Assembly (NCBI GenBank): GCA_949294555.1
Contig: CASFHP010000024.1
Span: forward strand, 1-32,520
From: an uncultured Eubacteriales bacterium
Lineage (GTDB): Bacteria > Bacillota > Clostridia > TANB77 > CAG-508
Length of the DNA stretch: 32,520 nt
Reading direction: 5' to 3'
The notes under the pieces were generated by a model. The model saw nothing but the letters and a program-made list of their open reading frames with translations, was not told where the DNA came from and did no database searches. The translations under genes and the position numbers were made by a program. Positions 23,270 to 32,265 of this stretch are shown piece after piece; the first letter of the stretch is position 1, and each line of letters opens with the position of its first letter.

Positions 23270-25030
23270 ATGAAAATAAAAAATACAATTAGAAAAACGA
23301 CAGGACGTTTATTCGACAAAACGCGAGCATTTAAAAGAACAATTGATTTAAAGAGATTGGAAAAATATGCTAATGAAATTGATATGGTTTTAACATTATA
23401 TAACAAGAAGAGCTGTAACGAAACAATGATGGTAAAAGGGCTTAGAAAATTTTCTGGCGAAACAACTGTTAGAAAAACACATCAAGAAGATGTAGAAAAA
23501 ATTACTAAGGAAATTGCCAAAAAATTAGGATTAAATGAACAAATTGTAGGGATTATGGCAAAACACTATGATATAGGTCATACTTTTTTAGGACATAGTG
23601 GAGAATGGTGGATATCTAATATTCAAGAAGATGATGGATTAGGAAATGTATGCCATAATACTGTTGGAGCAAGAGAATTGGTATTTACAGACCATGTGTA
23701 TGAGCAAATTATAGAGAAAATAAAAGTACATAATCCACAAGTCAGCCAAAAAGAATTAGACAAAATAAAAAGTTCTTTGTGGTTAATTATAGATGGAATT
23801 AATACACATAATGGTGAGAAACCAGAAAAAGAATATGTGGCTGATACAAGAAAAACAGAAAGAGATTTTGAACTAGAAATGTTAAAATGTTATGGCATTA
23901 AAGGGTTTGACAGAAAAATTGAACCAGCAACATCAGAAGCTTGTTTAATGCGACTAGCAGACCAGATTTCTTATATTCCATTAGACATGGTAGATGGATT
24001 GCGAGAAGGGCTAATCAGAGATGAAGAAGGAAAGATTGTAGATACACTAGATGAAGATTATATTCAAGTATTGACAGCTTTAGGAATTGACAGAGCTGAA
24101 ATTGATTTGGCAAATAAAGAAAAATCATATTCTAAAATAGCAGAAAAATTAAAAGAAATCTTTATCAATGATGTAATTGCAAATAGTACAAAAGGAAAAA
24201 TCACTATGTCTCCAGAGACAATGACATTAATGAATCAATTAAGAAATTTGAACAATCAAAAAGCAGTAAACAATGTTGTGTTAGCAGAAGACCAAGCAAC
24301 ATATCCAATAGCCATTCGTAAATTAAGAGATAAATATGCAAAGATATTCATGGATGAAAACTTAGATGAAATTATCAGAGGCGAAAATCCAACAACTGCG
24401 GAAAATCCAGCAACAGTACAATATAGTGAAAATGATGAAAGATTTATAAGATATATTTTAAAATCAGATGAAAAAGATTTGGACTTTACAGAAGCAGGTA
24501 TCAAAATGGCATTAAAAGAATCTATTGCAGAAGAAATGGACATTGCAAGAGAACATGCAAAAAATCAAAAAAGATATCAAGACAAAGAAGAGTTAGGATT
24601 AGATTATACAAGTAAAAATGCAAGAATAAAATTATATATATCTGATTATGAACATAGATGGAAAGAAGGAAGAATGATAGGATATAATGAAGAAAAAAGA
24701 GAAAAAGATATTGAAAAAGTGTATCATTCAGTGATTTCTGGAAATATATCAAAGTCCTTTCAGAAATATTATAAAGATATGAGAACAAGAATAGCAGATG
24801 TCATGGCAGGTAAATATATTGCATCTTTAAACGATTCAGAATTTTTACAACTATTGCAAGATGAAAAATTGGTATCTCCAGAACAAGTTCAATCTTTAAC
24901 AAGAAAATATAGAGATATTGAAGATTTATTAGATGAAGCATATATCCAAAGCAATTGGAAAACCATTGCAAGCATACAAGAAAAGACCACAGAAGAGGAA
25001 AAAGAAGGAATAGAGGGAGAGGTAAAATAA
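23270..25030 (+). CDS. HD-domain phosphohydrolase, dGTPase-like
   Basis: A 586-residue cytosolic protein of the dGTPase-like HD superfamily, whose members hydrolyse deoxynucleoside triphosphates. The HD region covers about 65-250: TVRKTHQEDVEKI with His71, MAKHYDIGHTFLGHSGEWWI, CHNTVGARELV and CLMRLADQISYIPLDMVDGL with the later acidic residue. The usual metal-binding HD pair is Tyr100-Asp101 here, because the His is one position earlier (HYDIGH). This may weaken or change metal binding. The C-terminal part (about 290-586) is helical and charged, without a domain I recognise. AAAGGA lies before the ATG. The next ORF starts nine bases after the stop. Confidence 0.8.
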   Translation: MKIKNTIRKTTGRLFDKTRAFKRTIDLKRLEKYANEIDMVLTLYNKKSCNETMMVKGLRKFSGETTVRKTHQEDVEKITKEIAKKLGLNEQIVGIMAKHYDIGHTFLGHSGEWWISNIQEDDGLGNVCHNTVGARELVFTDHVYEQIIEKIKVHNPQVSQKELDKIKSSLWLIIDGINTHNGEKPEKEYVADTRKTERDFELEMLKCYGIKGFDRKIEPATSEACLMRLADQISYIPLDMVDGLREGLIRDEEGKIVDTLDEDYIQVLTALGIDRAEIDLANKEKSYSKIAEKLKEIFINDVIANSTKGKITMSPETMTLMNQLRNLNNQKAVNNVVLAEDQATYPIAIRKLRDKYAKIFMDENLDEIIRGENPTTAENPATVQYSENDERFIRYILKSDEKDLDFTEAGIKMALKESIAEEMDIAREHAKNQKRYQDKEELGLDYTSKNARIKLYISDYEHRWKEGRMIGYNEEKREKDIEKVYHSVISGNISKSFQKYYKDMRTRIADVMAGKYIASLNDSEFLQLLQDEKLVSPEQVQSLTRKYRDIEDLLDEAYIQSNWKTIASIQEKTTEEEKEGIEGEVK

Positions 25031-25039
25031 TAAATATTT

Positions 25040-26865
25040 ATGAATATTTTAGTAACCATTAATAAAAAATATATAAAACAAATAAATATATTATTAAATT
25101 CTATTCAGTATTCTAATGCAAAAGAGCATTTTGACATATATGTATTACATAGAGATTTAGAACAATCTGATTTAAAAGCCATCAATACGAATCTGAATTT
25201 AGAACAATTTCATATACATTTTATCAAGATAGCAGAAAACGAAATCAATCAATTTCCTGTATATGAAAAACGATATCCAGCCGAAATCTATTTTAGAATG
25301 TTTGCTAGTAAATACTTGCCACAAGATTTAGAAAGAATATTGTATTTAGATGCGGACACCGTTGTAATAAATCCATTAAAAGAATTATATGAAACAAAAT
25401 TTGATGGCAAATATTATGTTGCTGCTACACATGTAAAAAAAGCGTTACATAAGTTAAACGAAATTCGATTAAACATAAAAGAGGATGAACCATATATTAA
25501 TACAGGTGTTCTTTTGATGAATTTAAACGATTTAAGAACAATCGATATAGAAAAAGAAGTAGCAGAGTTTATGGAAAACAATGATAAAAAACTATTGTTA
25601 CCAGACCAAGATATTATAGTATCAATGTATGGGGACAAAATAAAGTTAGTGGATAGTTTAAAATATAATTTGGGAGAAAGAACACTAAATGCATATAATA
25701 TCAATCATCCACAAAATTCAATTGGGTTAAAATGGATTTGTAGAAATACAGTTATTATACACTATTTTGGTAGAAATAAGCCTTGGAATAAGCAATATAG
25801 GGGGAAATTAGACTGTTTCTATCATAAAATAGAAAAAATGATACGAAAAAATGCAAAAGAAAAGGTACTGATATTATCTTGTGGAACAGGAGGAGGTCAT
25901 AACTCGGCAGCAAAAGCAATACAAGAAAATTTGCTAGATAAGGGAATAGAAACCGATTTTATTGAATACTTAGATATTGTAAATCAACGCGTGAGAAATC
26001 GAGTAAATAAGTTATATATCCATTCAACAAAGGAAAATGGGAAAGTATTTAAAGTGGTATATAAATTAATATTATCACAACACATTTATTTGCTGCACAA
26101 TCCTTAACAGCTATCAAAAAAGAACATAATATAAAATTTATGGCGGTAGCAACAGATTATGTATGTATTCCATTTTGGGAAGAAACAAACCCAGATGCTT
26201 TTGTGATACCAAGTGCAGAGTTAAAAGCAAATTTTAAAAATAAAGGAATACAAGAAGAAAAGTTATTACCTTTTGGAATTCCAACAGCAAAAGCATATCG
26301 AAAAAATTATGATAAAGAAAGCTATAAACAAAAATTACAATTCCATGTTAATGAAAAATATGTTTTAATTTTAACAGGTAGTATGGGATTTGGCAACATA
26401 ACAGAAATGCTAAAAAGATTACAAAAAGAAATAAAAGATGTCAATTTTATTGTCTCTTGTGGACATAATGAAGAATTATTGCAAACGTTAAAAAAGGAAT
26501 ATAAACATGCAAGAAATATGATGATACTACCTTTTACAGATAAAATCAGTGATTATATGAAAGCTAGTGACATAATTCTTAGCAAGCCTGGGGGATTAAC
26601 AACCACAGAAATAGCAACTTTGCGAAAACCATTTATTCATACAATGCCAATACCAGGATGTGAAAATTATAATGCAGATTTCTTTAGTAAAAGAAAGATG
26701 GCAATAAAATGTGATACAATAGAAGAGGTAGTAGAGAATACAAAAAAATTAATACAAGACGAAACATTACAAAATCAAATGGTAGAAAATCAAGAAAAAT
26801 ATATTAAAAAAGATACTTGTGATAAAATAGCAGATATTGTCATAAAAGAAATGCAGAAAAAATAG
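25040..26865 (+). pseudogene. GT8-GT28 fused glycosyltransferase, broken
   Basis: Two parts of one former gene. Frame 1 (25040-26107) has a GT8 domain: DxD in ILYLDADTVVINPL, PYINTGVLLMNL, LLPDQDIIVSMYGD and HYFGRNKPWN. It continues into the start of an MGDG-synthase-like GT28 domain (VLILSCGTGGGHNSAAKAIQ). After VFKVVYKL the frame ends in an unrelated tail. From 26065 another frame reads INIITTHLFAAQSL, then AVATDYVCIPFWEETNPDAF and ILSKPGGLTTTEIATLRKPF to the stop at 26865. Compared with UgtP-type proteins, roughly 25-40 residues are missing at the junction and the frame is changed, so a deletion near 26065 is likely. The intact protein would have made membrane glycolipid. The second piece could start at ATG 26140 but would lack its acceptor domain. 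Confidence 0.8.
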
Positions 26866-26958
26866 AGAATTTTTTGAAAAATCTAAGGCTAAAATTTTTT
26901 ACGAGAAAATGATAGAGCCATTTTTCTGCATAATATTATCTTATGATAAAGGAATGGG

Positions 26959-27786
26959 ATGAAAATGAAGGATGTTATAGAAGAAGCAAAAACGTTGGAA
27001 CAAAATGAAAACATAGATATTATCAATCTATGGAAACAAGAAACGAACATAGATAATGTATGGAATGAGGACGAAAATGCTAATATTATTGACTTATGGA
27101 CCCCATGTGAATTTCATATTGATGAAAACTATGAATATATACCAAAAGAAGAAACCTTCTTTTCTATATGTTCAGACCTTCTTTATTATGGTATAGCTTA
27201 TCCAATATTAAAAATTTTAACTAAAATGATTTATGACTTAAAAATAGAAGGACAAGAAAATATAGAAAATATAGCAGGTGGTGCAATTAGTGTATCAAAT
27301 CATGTCCTATTCTTAGATTGTGCCATGATAGGTTTAGCATTTAAAGATAAAAACATATATTATACAACACAAGAGGAAAGTTTTAAAATTCCATTTGTTC
27401 GTAAATTAATAAAATTATTAAGAGCTATTCCAATACCAAAAAGTATAGAAAACAAAAAGCATTTTTTAAAAGCAATTGATGATGCATTAAAAGAAAACAA
27501 AATAATACATGTTTATCCAGAAGCTGCTTTATGGCCATATTGCAAAAAAATACGAAACTTCAAGAACGGAGCATTTGACATGGCAGTTAGAAATCAAGTT
27601 CCAATTATCCCTTGTGTGTTTACATTTAGAGAGCCAACTGGAATGCGAAAATTATTTAAAAGAAAACCAGATGTAACGTTAAAAATATTAGAACCAATTA
27701 GACCAGATAGTGATAAATCGATTAGACAACAGGTAGAAGAATTGAAAGAAAAAACATTTGCCAATATGAAAAAAGCAATAGATTAA
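26959..27786 (+). CDS. LPLAT-family acyltransferase (PlsC-like)
   Basis: A 275-residue acyltransferase of the 1-acyl-glycerol-3-phosphate type. Motif I is SNHVLFLDCAMI with His115 and Asp120 (HxxxxD). Motif II may be IPFVRKLIKLLRAIPIPKS. Motif III is VYPEAALWPYCKKIRNFKNG, and PIIPCVFTFREP follows. A hydrophobic stretch at about 68-90 probably anchors it at the membrane. The first 60 residues are an acidic extension with two similar bits (DIINLW and NIIDLW) not usual for PlsC. AAAGGAATGGG precedes ATG 26959. It lies after the broken glycosyltransferase, consistent with a lipid-related pair. Confidence 0.85.
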   Translation: MKMKDVIEEAKTLEQNENIDIINLWKQETNIDNVWNEDENANIIDLWTPCEFHIDENYEYIPKEETFFSICSDLLYYGIAYPILKILTKMIYDLKIEGQENIENIAGGAISVSNHVLFLDCAMIGLAFKDKNIYYTTQEESFKIPFVRKLIKLLRAIPIPKSIENKKHFLKAIDDALKENKIIHVYPEAALWPYCKKIRNFKNGAFDMAVRNQVPIIPCVFTFREPTGMRKLFKRKPDVTLKILEPIRPDSDKSIRQQVEELKEKTFANMKKAID

Positions 27787-27803
27787 GTTTATGAGAGGTG
27801 AAA

Positions 27804-29177
27804 ATGGAAATACCAGTAAAAAAGAATGAAGAATATATTGTAGATATCATTGATAATGGATTTGAAGGAGAAGGTATCGCCAAAATTAATAATTTTACCA
27901 TATTTATTCCTAACAGTATCAAGGGAGAAAAGGTCAAAATATTAATTGTAAAGGTGTTATCTTCTCATGCCTTTGGAAAAGTAATCGAAATCATACAAAA
28001 ATCAGAAAATCGAATAGAAAGTGATTGCAAAACATATAAAAGATGTGGTGGATGTAGCTTAAGACACATTCAATATGCTGAAACATTAAATATGAAAAGA
28101 AATGCAGTTCAAAGTTTAGTAAACAAAACATTACAAACAAAAATCAAAGTAGAAGAAACCCTAGGAATGGAAAATCCATATCATTATAGAAATAAAGCAC
28201 AATATCCAGTAGGCATAGATAAAGAAGGAAAACCAGTGATTGGCGTTTTTGCCAATAGAACACATGAAATTATCCCAATAGAAAAATGTTTAATTCAAGA
28301 CGAGCAAACAGAAGAAATTGCAAAATATATTGTAAACTATATTGCAGAAAACCATATATCTATCTATAACGAAAATACAAGAAAAGGATTAGTAAGACAT
28401 ATCGTAACCAAAATTGGCAAAAAAACAAATGAAATTATGGTAGTTATTGTTATCAATGGAAACGAAATTCCAAATGAGAAAAAATTTGTAGAAACACTAG
28501 CTAGTAAGTTTCCCAAGATTAAAACAATCATTAAAAATATAAATGAGAAAAATACAAATGTCATATTAGGCGAAAAAAACATCACGATGTATGGTAAAGG
28601 ATATATAGAAGACAAACTAGGAGAATTAACATTTAAAATTTCACCATTATCTTTTTATCAAGTAAATCCAGTGCAAGCAGAAAAATTATATACTATCGGC
28701 GTAGAATCTGCTAATATTACTAAAAAAGATGTTGTTTTTGATTTATATTGCGGAATAGGAACCATTTCTTTATTTATGGCAAAATATGCGAAAAAAGTAT
28801 ATGGAATTGAAATTGTAAAACAAGCAGTAGAAGACGCTGCCCAAAATGCCAAAATGAATAGTATAGAAAATGCAGAATTTATTGCAGGAGACGTAGAAGA
28901 GGTTTTAGATGATTTAATTAATAACAAAAAGATAATCCCAGATATTGTGATGGTAGACCCTCCAAGAAGAGGTCTTGATAAGACGAGTATTCAAAATATA
29001 TTGAAAATAAAACCTAAAAAGCTTGTTTATATTAGCTGTAATCCAGCAACTCTAGTGAGAGATTTAAAAGAGTTAGAGGAAAGCTATGAGATTAATAGTA
29101 TAAAGCCAGTCGATATGTTTCCGTTTACAAGTTCTGTGGAATGTGTGGCAGTGCTAGAGTTAAAGAATTGTCAGTAA
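27804..29177 (+). CDS. rRNA (uracil-5-)-methyltransferase, RlmD/RlmCD type
   Basis: Methylates C5 of a uridine in 23S rRNA using SAM; family TrmA/RlmC/RlmD. It has 457 residues. A TRAM-like domain comes first (1-60, NGFEGEGIAKI). The Fe-S motif Cys75-x5-Cys81-x2-Cys84 (CKTYKRCGGC) is joined by Cys162 in EKCLIQDE. The SAM domain has FDLYCGIGTISLFMAKYAKK and VYGIEIV. The catalytic part has MVDPPRRGLD and nucleophile Cys in VYISCNPATLVRDL. The start is ATG 27804 with AGAGGTGA just upstream. A GTG two codons earlier lies in the ribosome site. The exact target (U747, U1939 or both) cannot be read. Confidence 0.92.
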   Translation: MEIPVKKNEEYIVDIIDNGFEGEGIAKINNFTIFIPNSIKGEKVKILIVKVLSSHAFGKVIEIIQKSENRIESDCKTYKRCGGCSLRHIQYAETLNMKRNAVQSLVNKTLQTKIKVEETLGMENPYHYRNKAQYPVGIDKEGKPVIGVFANRTHEIIPIEKCLIQDEQTEEIAKYIVNYIAENHISIYNENTRKGLVRHIVTKIGKKTNEIMVVIVINGNEIPNEKKFVETLASKFPKIKTIIKNINEKNTNVILGEKNITMYGKGYIEDKLGELTFKISPLSFYQVNPVQAEKLYTIGVESANITKKDVVFDLYCGIGTISLFMAKYAKKVYGIEIVKQAVEDAAQNAKMNSIENAEFIAGDVEEVLDDLINNKKIIPDIVMVDPPRRGLDKTSIQNILKIKPKKLVYISCNPATLVRDLKELEESYEINSIKPVDMFPFTSSVECVAVLELKNCQ

Positions 29178-29386
29178 TACTTGAATTTACTAGTTTTCAA
29201 GATACAATAATGTTTCATAAAAGAGGAAGATTTGGACTAGAAAAAGTATAAAATAATGAAATTCATGTTAAGGTTGTTTTAGATATGGATTGTGGAAACA
29301 TATAAAATGAATTTTTAGCTAAGAGATAGAAGAATTCTTGAATATTATTTAAGTATTTCAAAAGAAATATAGTTGGAGGAGAGATT

Positions 29387-29821
29387 ATGAAAGTAATAGT
29401 AGGTGGAATTATAGAGAAAAACGGAAAATATTTATTAGTACAAGAAGCCCAAAAAAAATGCTATAAAAAATGGAATTTTCCGGCAGGACATTTAGATTTT
29501 AATGAAAGTTTAGAACAAGGTGCAATTAGAGAAATTAAAGAAGAAACCGGATGCGATGTAGAGTTAAATGGTGTTTGCTACATTGCTAACAGAATTCTAG
29601 AAGATGATTTATTTGTAATGATAGTTTTTAATGCTAAATTAATTAAAGAAAATATTGAATATGATAAAGAAGAAATCTTGGATGTAAAATGGTTTGATTA
29701 TAGTGAAATAATGAATAAAATGGATGATAAACTAAGGGGAAGTTATGTTAAAAAAGCAGTTTATAATCAAAACAACAAGTTAATTGCACCAATTGAAATT
29801 GTAAACATTTTAAAGGATTAA
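29387..29821 (+). CDS. Nudix hydrolase 1
   Basis: A 144-residue Nudix protein that hydrolyses a nucleoside diphosphate linked to another group; substrate unknown. The Nudix box covers 34-56, GHLDFNESLEQGAIREIKEE followed by TGC: G34, E40, R48-E49, E52-E53, G55. The N-terminus VIVGGIIEKNGKYLLVQEAQ is typical. GGAGGAGAG lies before ATG 29387. About 210 gene-free bases separate it from the methyltransferase, and the next gene begins 14 bases after its stop, so it starts a small accessory transcript. Confidence 0.88.
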   Translation: MKVIVGGIIEKNGKYLLVQEAQKKCYKKWNFPAGHLDFNESLEQGAIREIKEETGCDVELNGVCYIANRILEDDLFVMIVFNAKLIKENIEYDKEEILDVKWFDYSEIMNKMDDKLRGSYVKKAVYNQNNKLIAPIEIVNILKD

Positions 29822-29835
29822 AAGGTAGGAAGAAT

Positions 29836-30642
29836 ATGGAAAAAATTATAGTTCTAGGAACTGGTAGTGGAATAACAATAAATTGTTATAGTTTAAGTGC
29901 ATTGCTTGAAAATGGCGAAGGAAATTATTTATTAATTGATACTGGAAGTGGTAATCAAATATTAAATCATCTAAAAATGAAAAATATTGATATAAATAGA
30001 ATACACGATATTTTTATATCTCATAAACATATAGATCATTTATGGGGAATTATTCCACTTTTAAGATATATTATGCAACGATATAGCAAACACAATTACA
30101 GTGGCATTTTGAATATATATTGTGCAGAAGAAATAAAAGAAATAGTTGATATGTTTATTAGAGAGACATTCCATAAAGCCCATGAAGATTTATATAAAGA
30201 AATAGTGAAATATTATTTTTGCGAAGACGGTAAGAAATTTAATATTATAGGTTATGAAGTAGAAGCAATTGATACAGAATCTATTGAAAGTATACAATAT
30301 GGATTTAAAACAACTCTAAATTCTGGAAAAACATTAGCATTTCTAGGAGATGTTCCTTGTAGTAAAAATGTATATTCAAGAATTAAAAATTTTGATTGGA
30401 TATTACATGAGGCAATGTGTCTAGAAGAAGATAAGGAAAAAATAAAACCACATGAAAAAAATCATTCTACAGTAAAAGATGTAGCTATTGCAATGAACAA
30501 ATTGAATATAAAGAATTTATTATTATGGCATTGTATCGATAGTGATATAGAAAACAGAAAAGAATTATTTACTAAAGAAGCAAAAGAATATTTTCAAGGA
30601 AATGTATATGTACCAGATGATTTAGATGAAATAGAATTATAA
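29836..30642 (+). CDS. MBL-fold metal-dependent hydrolase, RNase Z-like
   Basis: A 268-residue metallo-beta-lactamase fold protein. It opens with KIIVLGTGSGIT, as in RNase Z and related enzymes. The metal motif HxHxDH is SHKHIDHLWG (His63, His65, Asp67, His68). Further ligands may be the Asp in LAFLGDVPCS and the His in KNHSTVKDVAIAM. The HST segment and LLLWHCIDSD near the end fit the RNase Z/phnP-like branch. It lacks the long exosite arm of true tRNase Z as far as I can see, so tRNA processing is not assured. It shares an operon-like spacing with the Nudix genes. Confidence 0.82.
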   Translation: MEKIIVLGTGSGITINCYSLSALLENGEGNYLLIDTGSGNQILNHLKMKNIDINRIHDIFISHKHIDHLWGIIPLLRYIMQRYSKHNYSGILNIYCAEEIKEIVDMFIRETFHKAHEDLYKEIVKYYFCEDGKKFNIIGYEVEAIDTESIESIQYGFKTTLNSGKTLAFLGDVPCSKNVYSRIKNFDWILHEAMCLEEDKEKIKPHEKNHSTVKDVAIAMNKLNIKNLLLWHCIDSDIENRKELFTKEAKEYFQGNVYVPDDLDEIEL

Positions 30643-30675
30643 AAAGGGCTTGAAAAAGGAGATGAAAGATAAAGT

Positions 30676-31134
30676 ATGATACTTTCAACGTTATGTTATA
30701 TTGAAAAAGATAATAAATATTTAATGTTACATAGAACAAAAAAGAAAAATGATATCAATAAAGACAAATGGTTAGGAATAGGTGGAAAATTTGAGGAAGG
30801 TGAAAGCCCTGAAGAATGCATCGTAAGAGAAGTAACGGAAGAAACAGGTTTAAAACTAAACTCATACAAATTAAGAACTATTGTAACTTATGTATCAACA
30901 AATTGGGAAACAGAATATATGTATGTGTTTACTTCAAATGATTTTACAGGAGATTTGATAGAATGTAATGAAGGAGATTTACAATGGATTGATAAAAAAG
31001 AGGTTACAAAATTAAACACTTGGGAAGGTGACAAAATTTTTGTGGAGAAATTACAAAATGATAGTGGATTTTTTACAGTAAAATTTGAATACGATGGAGA
31101 CAGGTTAGTTAAATATAACTTAAAAGAGTATTAG
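30676..31134 (+). CDS. Nudix hydrolase 2, MutT/8-oxo-dGTPase-like
   Basis: A 152-residue Nudix protein with a MutT/MTH1-like start (LSTLCYIEKDNKYLMLHRTK, then KDKWLGIGGKFEEGE). The Nudix box is at 37-59 (G37, E43, R51-E52, E55-E56, G58). Such proteins often remove oxidised nucleotides, but the substrate is not proven here. Not closely related in sequence to Nudix hydrolase 1 despite the proximity. AAAGGAGATG lies upstream, at a somewhat long distance from ATG 30676. Confidence 0.88.
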   Translation: MILSTLCYIEKDNKYLMLHRTKKKNDINKDKWLGIGGKFEEGESPEECIVREVTEETGLKLNSYKLRTIVTYVSTNWETEYMYVFTSNDFTGDLIECNEGDLQWIDKKEVTKLNTWEGDKIFVEKLQNDSGFFTVKFEYDGDRLVKYNLKEY

Positions 31135-31185
31135 TAAATAATTTTGTAAGAATAATTGAAATCAAATATAAAAGGAAATTTATTT

Positions 31186-31374
31186 ATGAATAAAAAATAT
31201 ATTATAATTACAGTAATTTGTACTGCATTATCAATAATATCAGGAATATTAACAAAAGATTTAATTATAGGTGGAACAATATTATTAACAGGACCACTAT
31301 GTGCATATTTTGCAAGTGAAGACGCAAGTTTTGTAAATTCTACTGTAATAAAAGTAGATGGAGGTTGGTATTAA
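31186..31374 (+). CDS. Chimeric small ORF: membrane segment joined to an SDR C-terminal tail
   Basis: A 62-residue ORF with AAAGGA ten bases before ATG 31186. Residues 1-44 are two hydrophobic stretches (IIITVICTALSIISG and LIIGGTILLTGPLCAYFAS). Residues 41-62 (YFASEDASFVNSTVIKVDGG plus WY) are the standard end of a classical short-chain dehydrogenase/reductase, where the motif is YLASDxASFVTGxxxxVDGG. The rest of the SDR is absent. It therefore looks like a fusion made by deletion: the N-terminal part perhaps from a small transporter-type membrane protein, the C-terminal part from an SDR gene. The product is unlikely to be an enzyme. The GGAGG in the SDR tail now serves as ribosome site for the next gene. 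Confidence 0.7.
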   Translation: MNKKYIIITVICTALSIISGILTKDLIIGGTILLTGPLCAYFASEDASFVNSTVIKVDGGWY

Positions 31375-32240
31375 TGAAACAAGAATTAGTTAGAATGAAT
31401 TCGATAGATGGTATAGAAATGGTAGGAATATTATATGAGCCAGAAGAAAAAAGCAATACAATAGTAATTCATGTTCATGGATTATGTGGCAATTTTTATG
31501 AAAACAGGTTTCTTGATACATTAGCAAAAACTTATACCAATAAAGGAATTAGTTTTTTAACGTTTAATAATAGAGGAACTAATTTTATTTCGGAGTTATT
31601 AAAAGGTAATGAATTTGAAATAATTGGTGGATGCTATGAAAAATTTATAGATTGTTTATTAGATATTGAAGGTGCAATTAATTATGCCAAAGAAAAAGGA
31701 TACAAAGATATTATTCTAGAAGGACATAGTTATGGTTGCAATAAAGTAATTTATTATTATGATAAAAAGAAAGATGAAAATATAAAGAAAATTGTATTAT
31801 TAGCACCTTGCGATATACCACAAGAATGCATAAAATATTTAAGCGAAGAAGAATATGAGATAGCAAAAAGAGAATCAACAAGATTAGTAAGCGAAGGAAA
31901 GAAAAATGAATTAATTGATTTTTCTGTAAATGCTAATGGCAAAATTTCAGCTGGAACATATTTTCAGGATTTCCTACCACATGGAGAAAATGATTTTATA
32001 AGATATGTTGATGGTGTGAATGGGAAAAGTGAAATATTAAATAGTATTGATATACCAGTATTAGTTATATTTGGAGATATAGATGAATGTGTATTAACAC
32101 AAGACATTGAAACGGTAAAAGGATATTTGAATAAAAATATCAAAAATTGTGACATTCAAATTATAGAAGATGCAGATCATTTATATACAGATAAGTATGA
32201 AGAATTAGGAGAAATAATTAAAGAAAAAATTAAAAAATAA
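31374..32240 (+). CDS. Alpha/beta hydrolase
   Basis: A 288-residue alpha/beta-hydrolase fold protein, probably a cytosolic esterase-like enzyme. An oxyanion region HVHGLCGNFYEN (about 33-44) is followed by the nucleophile elbow GHSYG with Ser119, an acid in VIFGDIDECV (Asp235 or Asp237) and His269 in EDADHLY. The substrate is unknown. It resembles the DUF1749-like group of uncharacterised hydrolases. The start is ATG 31374, overlapping the stop of the chimeric ORF by one base (TAATG), with GGAGG (31360-31364) at a good distance. It was probably coupled to the upstream SDR gene before that gene was deleted. Confidence 0.85.
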   Translation: MKQELVRMNSIDGIEMVGILYEPEEKSNTIVIHVHGLCGNFYENRFLDTLAKTYTNKGISFLTFNNRGTNFISELLKGNEFEIIGGCYEKFIDCLLDIEGAINYAKEKGYKDIILEGHSYGCNKVIYYYDKKKDENIKKIVLLAPCDIPQECIKYLSEEEYEIAKRESTRLVSEGKKNELIDFSVNANGKISAGTYFQDFLPHGENDFIRYVDGVNGKSEILNSIDIPVLVIFGDIDECVLTQDIETVKGYLNKNIKNCDIQIIEDADHLYTDKYEELGEIIKEKIKK

Positions 32241-32265
32241 CTATTGAGTGAAAGGAATTAATTAT

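Noticed and set aside
26851..26931. Inverted repeat ATGCAGAAAAA ... TTTTTCTGCAT around the end of the GT28 fragment
   Set aside because: 11-bp AT-rich arms separated by 59 bases with no clear further pairing or T run; could be chance.
29178..29386. Possible gene remnant after the rRNA methyltransferase (in-frame words such as VKVVLDMDCGNI)
   Set aside because: Too short and interrupted by stops. The similarity to a C-terminal tail of some methyltransferase relatives is only an impression.
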